From: Maylandia zebra | Lineage: Eukaryota; Chordata; Actinopteri; Cichliformes; Cichlidae | DNA: 64,000 bases | Reading direction: 5' to 3' | Assembly: GCF_041146795.1 (NCBI RefSeq) | Contig: NC_135167.1 | Location: forward strand, 6,792,454-6,856,453 | In this document: positions 60,278-64,000 of the stretch, piece by piece | How the letters are laid out: each line of letters opens with the position of its first letter | Numbering within the stretch: position 1 is the first letter of the stretch | Notes under the pieces: model-generated | Told to the model about the DNA's origin: nothing | Databases searched by the model: none | What the model saw: the letters and a program-made list of their open reading frames with translations, nothing else | Made by a program: the position numbers and the translations under genes

Positions 60278-63200
60278 TTAATTCTATTTCATAATCTTTT
60301 TTCCCTCTGAAACTAGTTGAAGCAGTTGTTTCCTATGGTGACTATAAGTATCTTGTTTCTACACATTGTTCTGATTGTATTTGGTTGCTCTGACTGTTTC
60401 TGCTCCAGTGGGCTTATGAGCTGGGCCAGGCTAGTGAGACGAAGGTGTCAGTTCCCCTCCATGGATGTGAACACTTCTACCTCCTCACCAAACCTCTCCA
60501 GGAGCCACTTCCACCCAAGACACCAGGTCTCACATATTAAAAAGCTAGGAAGTAACCTTTGCAGTAGACGCTATTGAATTTTAAAGTCCAATTTGTGTAG
60601 CCAGCTGAAATCGTGTCTGTATTAAAGAACATTCACTTCATGATTTTTTTTCCTGTTTTTTGGCAAATTAATTAACGAATTGCAATTTATATCAGATCGA
60701 CAATTATGTCTAGTCCTTTTTTTTAGTCCCATAGTAAAAAGAAAAAACTAGGGCACAGGCTGTACCTTTTTACTTAGCCAAATAATGTGCTTAGCAATAT
60801 GCAATATGGTAATGCCTGCTGAAAGGCTAAAAACAAGTCCAGCCAGGAGATGTTTCTAACTATGTGTCTCTTTGCTAGTGGTGATTGATATGGATGGCAG
60901 GATATATGCACGGCCGTGGCAGGGAGGCCTTCTGTCAGGAGGCTTTGAGAAAAACCCCAAACCCATCTTCACTGAGGGTCGCAACCAGCTGGAGATCCAG
61001 AACATGCAGGAGGACTGGGATCACTTTGGTAAAAAAAAAAAAAAAAAAGTATTAATGTTGTATTTTTATTCATTAAAAATTGTTCCAAATAAATAACCCC
61101 AGCTTTAGGAACATGGTTTATCGACCTATGTTGAATGTCAGGTTCTAGTAACAGCTGTATCTACCACTTTCATGTAGATTGCTGACCCACTATGAGCCTG
61201 GCTCTGCTGGGGGTCTCAGCCTGTCAATTGGACGTTTTCCTACCAATCTTTACTGAATACTTGCGCAAATTGAGTTACTAGATTGTTGGTGTTTTCTGTC
61301 TAATATTGCAGGACTTTAACCTTACAATACTAGTCGGGCACTTTACAATACTCTGCTGCTTGCCCAGTGACAGCTGAAATAGTCTTGCCCGCAGCACTGA
61401 ATTGTATAATGTTAATGGCTGGAGTAACTGAATAGGAAGAACACTTGATCAACTCTCCTGTCATTAATGTAGCACAAAGGCAAGGTGTGTTTAGTTTTTC
61501 TTAGCTGTAAAATAGCCACAGTTGTAGACTGCGTCTTAAAATGTTGAAAATTATATATGAGGTTTGCCTCTCAAATAACAACACAAAGTCAGACCTTCAT
61601 TGGTTTCATTTAACAGCTACAGAAGACTGAGGAAGCAAGCAAGACTGGGCATATCTATTTTTATCCACCTCTGTTTAAGGCTACCTTAAATGATTTTGAC
61701 CCACCTCTCTGTACACATGTAAAAATACACCTGACTGTTTGCCTTGGCCTTAAATCAGTAATGTGAGATTTCTCATACCAGGCTGCCATAAAAACAAGAG
61801 TTTATTATAGCAGCACACATCACCAAACCAGTCTGTGATCGACCGCTCTGAAGCCGTTATTTTCCCATTTATTTTATCTTATAAGTGTAGGGGTTGAAAA
61901 GGTTGTTGAAAGAATCCATCACAATATATAATGTTAGAATGTACTGTATTTTATGAATGTATATTATATTAATGTATTGTAATAGATATTGTTAGAACTG
62001 CAATTCATTTGATTATTTTGTTAATCCATTATTAAATTTTTAAAAATAAATCATCTTAATGGGCAAAAACACCTTGGTTATGGATTCTCGAATATATGAA
62101 GATTTGCTGCCTTCTTTTTTCTTATGTGATACTAACCTGGATGTCTTTAGGTTTAGATTTTTTTTTTTTTTTTTAATTTTCATTTTCAGCATTTATTTTG
62201 GAATAACATGTTAGACTGTTGATGGAACAACATGGGTTAAGGTTGCAGCTGGAACCTTTAGACTCTTAGATGATTTATGGTGAGAGGTGGTTCAGGGTTT
62301 TTCAGTAATTGTACAACAATAGAGGTGAGCAAAAGAACAAGAAGCAGCACTAATATTTCTTGGTTATGGTGTGGTTGGTTGTTTAAGTTAATTAGAGTGA
62401 ACTGTATTAAATTATCATCTGCATTTGCTACATTTTAGAGCACTTTTTGTTTTCCGCCTTCAGAGCCGATGCTCAGTGCCCTGCTGAGGAGAATGCCCAG
62501 TCTCGAGTCAGCTGAGATCCATCAGCTGATCAACTGTCCGGAGTCCTTCACACCTGATATGCGCTGTCTGATGGGTGAGACCCCAGGTGTGTCTGGGTAC
62601 TATGTGCTGGCAGGGATGAACTCCTCAGGCCTGGCCTTTGCTGGAGGGGCTGGAAAGTAAGAACAAATATATATATATATATATATATATTGTATCTGTT
62701 AAGACTAGACGTAAGCACGTGATCAATACTGGGTCACCTGAAATAATTCAGCCATGGTTTATCAGTTGCAGCGATCAAGACTGTGTTGTGGACGTGCCTT
62801 TTTTGCATTACAAGAAGGGATAAATGGCCTGTTGTGTGGTTTGGTATCCAGGTACCTGGCAGAGTGGATGACCTATGGCTACCCCACCGCCAATGTCTGG
62901 CCACTGGACATCAAACGCTTTGGCAACCTGCAGAGCAGCCGAACCTTCCTGAGACACAGAGTGATGGAAGTCATGCGTGAGTAGTGAGCCTTGTTGGGTG
63001 TTTGGTTCATGCTTTTAAGTAGAGAAAGGCTGTATAGTCATCTGAACCTTGGTGTACTGTTTAAATAATTAATTTCTGCTGTTGCTTTAGCTAAATTATT
63101 ATAAATCCTATAGGTGTTGGATATTTATTATAATGTGCAGTATATTCTAATTCTTGCTCTGCTATCTCTCCTTCTAATATTTGTGTGTCAATGTTCAGCC

Positions 63201-64000
63201 CTGCTGTATGAGCTGAAGGTTCCCCGGTGGGACTTCCAGACCGGACGCCAGCTGAGGACCAGTCCTCTGTACGACCGCCTGGACACTCAGGGGGCTCGGT
63301 GGATGGAGAAACATGGCTTTGAAAGGCCCAAGTACTTTGTTCCTCCAGGAAAAGGTTTGTCTCAGTGAGAAGCAGTGGTACAAAAATACTTTAGTCAAAG
63401 TCTTGGACTGCAAATGATTTTGACGGATTTTAAGGCAGTTTTGTCTAATGAATTAAATTACTTGGTTGAATTGGACTGTTTCTCTCTGTAGATCTGCTGT
63501 CCCTGGACCAGAGTAAGACTTTTTATAAGCCAGACTGGTTTGACATAGTTGGAGCAGAAGTGAAATGCTGCAAAGAGGCCGTCTGTGTCATCGACATGTC
63601 CTCCTTCACCAAATTCGAACTCACTGTGAGTCATGAACCACTTTGGAAAACTTAGAATTAGAACTGGGTTGCAGAGAGGGGAAAAACTGCTGCTGTGCTA
63701 CCTACTGTTGTCTATGTGGTCATACCCAGCTAGCATATGATATTTATCAGTGTTATGTATGTATGTTTGTACTAGCTACTCGAAAAATTTTTTGTTGTTG
63801 TTGGGGGTTTTTTTTCTCTTTAAATTATGCAGGCAATTTTAATTAATGCATTTAGCTTTAAAAGTATTCAGGTTAAATCCTCTGCTCTGTCCTGATGGCT
63901 CAGTCAACAGGTGACCAAGCCTTGGAACTGCTGCAACATCTCTGTGCCAATGACCTGGATGTTCCCGTTGGACACATTGTCCACACCGGCATGCTGAATG
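58341..64000 (+). CDS. pdpr: Pyruvate dehydrogenase phosphatase regulatory subunit, 5' part (runs off edge)
   Basis: Coding exons: 58352-58617, 58833-58966, 59368-59449, 59638-59801, 59921-60042, 60409-60526, 60879-61028, 62464-62656, 62852-62976, 63199-63354, 63492-63625, 63904-64000 (edge). All phases agree, giving about 580 residues against roughly 880 in human PDPR. The Arg-rich start ([14 protein letters not shown]) suits a mitochondrial targeting peptide. [10 protein letters not shown] at 58-67 and E86 of VLLEQGR form the FAD-binding Rossmann motif of the DAO/FAD oxidoreductase fold. Later PDPR landmarks include [51 protein letters not shown] and [10 protein letters not shown]-like [10 protein letters not shown]. 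The aminomethyltransferase-like part begins in the last exons. The protein tunes PDP1 sensitivity to magnesium, thereby controlling reactivation of the pyruvate dehydrogenase complex. Sarcosine and dimethylglycine dehydrogenases share the fold, but the sequence follows PDPR throughout. Confidence 0.95.
60222..60281. repeat. (TAA)n microsatellite in pdpr intron
   Basis: About 20 uninterrupted AAT/TAA units between the exons ending 60042 and starting 60409. The poly-Asn frame across it is an artefact. Confidence 0.95.
61029..62463 (+). other. Largest pdpr intron in the window
   Basis: 1.43 kb between the exons for DWDHF and EPMLSALL. It starts with an A-rich run directly after the donor (GTAAAAAA). 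It contains a T-run at 62158-62174 and is otherwise AT-rich without a recognisable element. Confidence 0.8.
62667..62690. repeat. (TA)n microsatellite in pdpr intron
   Basis: About 12 TA units starting 10 bp after the donor of the exon ending 62656. Confidence 0.9.

Noticed and set aside
60083-60310. Open frame with a poly-Asn run
   Set aside because: It is the TAA microsatellite within a pdpr intron.

Overview
The window looks like nuclear DNA of a teleost fish, probably a percomorph. Protein-coding exons are sparse, have clean GT/AG boundaries and long introns, and sit in AT-rich sequence with vertebrate V-SINEs, Tc1/mariner and hAT copies and microsatellites. Species cannot be fixed from the sequence alone. 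Three host genes and one large DNA transposon can be supported.

Layout. (1) 1-6.5 kb: the first coding exon of a kinesin-3 motor gene on the minus strand (5172-5241, most likely kif13b) with its GC-richer promoter region to the right; everything to its left is intron 1. (2) 6.5-31 kb: intergenic, no recognisable gene, many transposon relics: a degenerate T-rich tandem repeat, a fold-back MITE, Tc1-like relics, a 583-bp solo-LTR-like element with 5-bp duplications, old V-SINEs, a young V-SINE with a perfect 14-bp duplication, and two near-perfect hairpins. (3) 31-49 kb, plus strand: the prepronociceptin gene (pnoc). A proposed non-coding first exon with TATA box and upstream CRE lies at 31.4 kb; the signal-peptide exon at 45277-45407 and main coding exon at 47468-48082 are secure. 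The precursor carries two opioid-like cores, one FGGF and one YGGF (nociceptin), followed by the nociceptin-II-like peptide. The 14-kb first intron holds an intact 1,010-bp non-autonomous hAT element with perfect 8-bp duplications, Tc1 relics and a second V-SINE. (4) 51.57-56.92 kb: an ISL2EU-type transposon, about 5.35 kb, with two convergent genes: a YqaJ-nuclease gene (plus strand, 5 exons, broken by two frame changes and lacking the catalytic Glu) and a THAP/DDE transposase (minus strand, 3 exons) that splices into an open 493-codon frame. (5) 57.3-64 kb, plus strand: pdpr, the regulatory subunit of pyruvate dehydrogenase phosphatase, 12 coding exons in frame (about 580 residues), running off the right edge.

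The host genes are functionally unrelated: a microtubule motor, a neuropeptide precursor and a mitochondrial regulator. The kinesin/PNOC neighbourhood fits the human 8p21-p12 region where PNOC and KIF13B both lie. The most unusual content is the two-gene transposon with one intact and one decaying gene, and the tandem opioid cores of pnoc.
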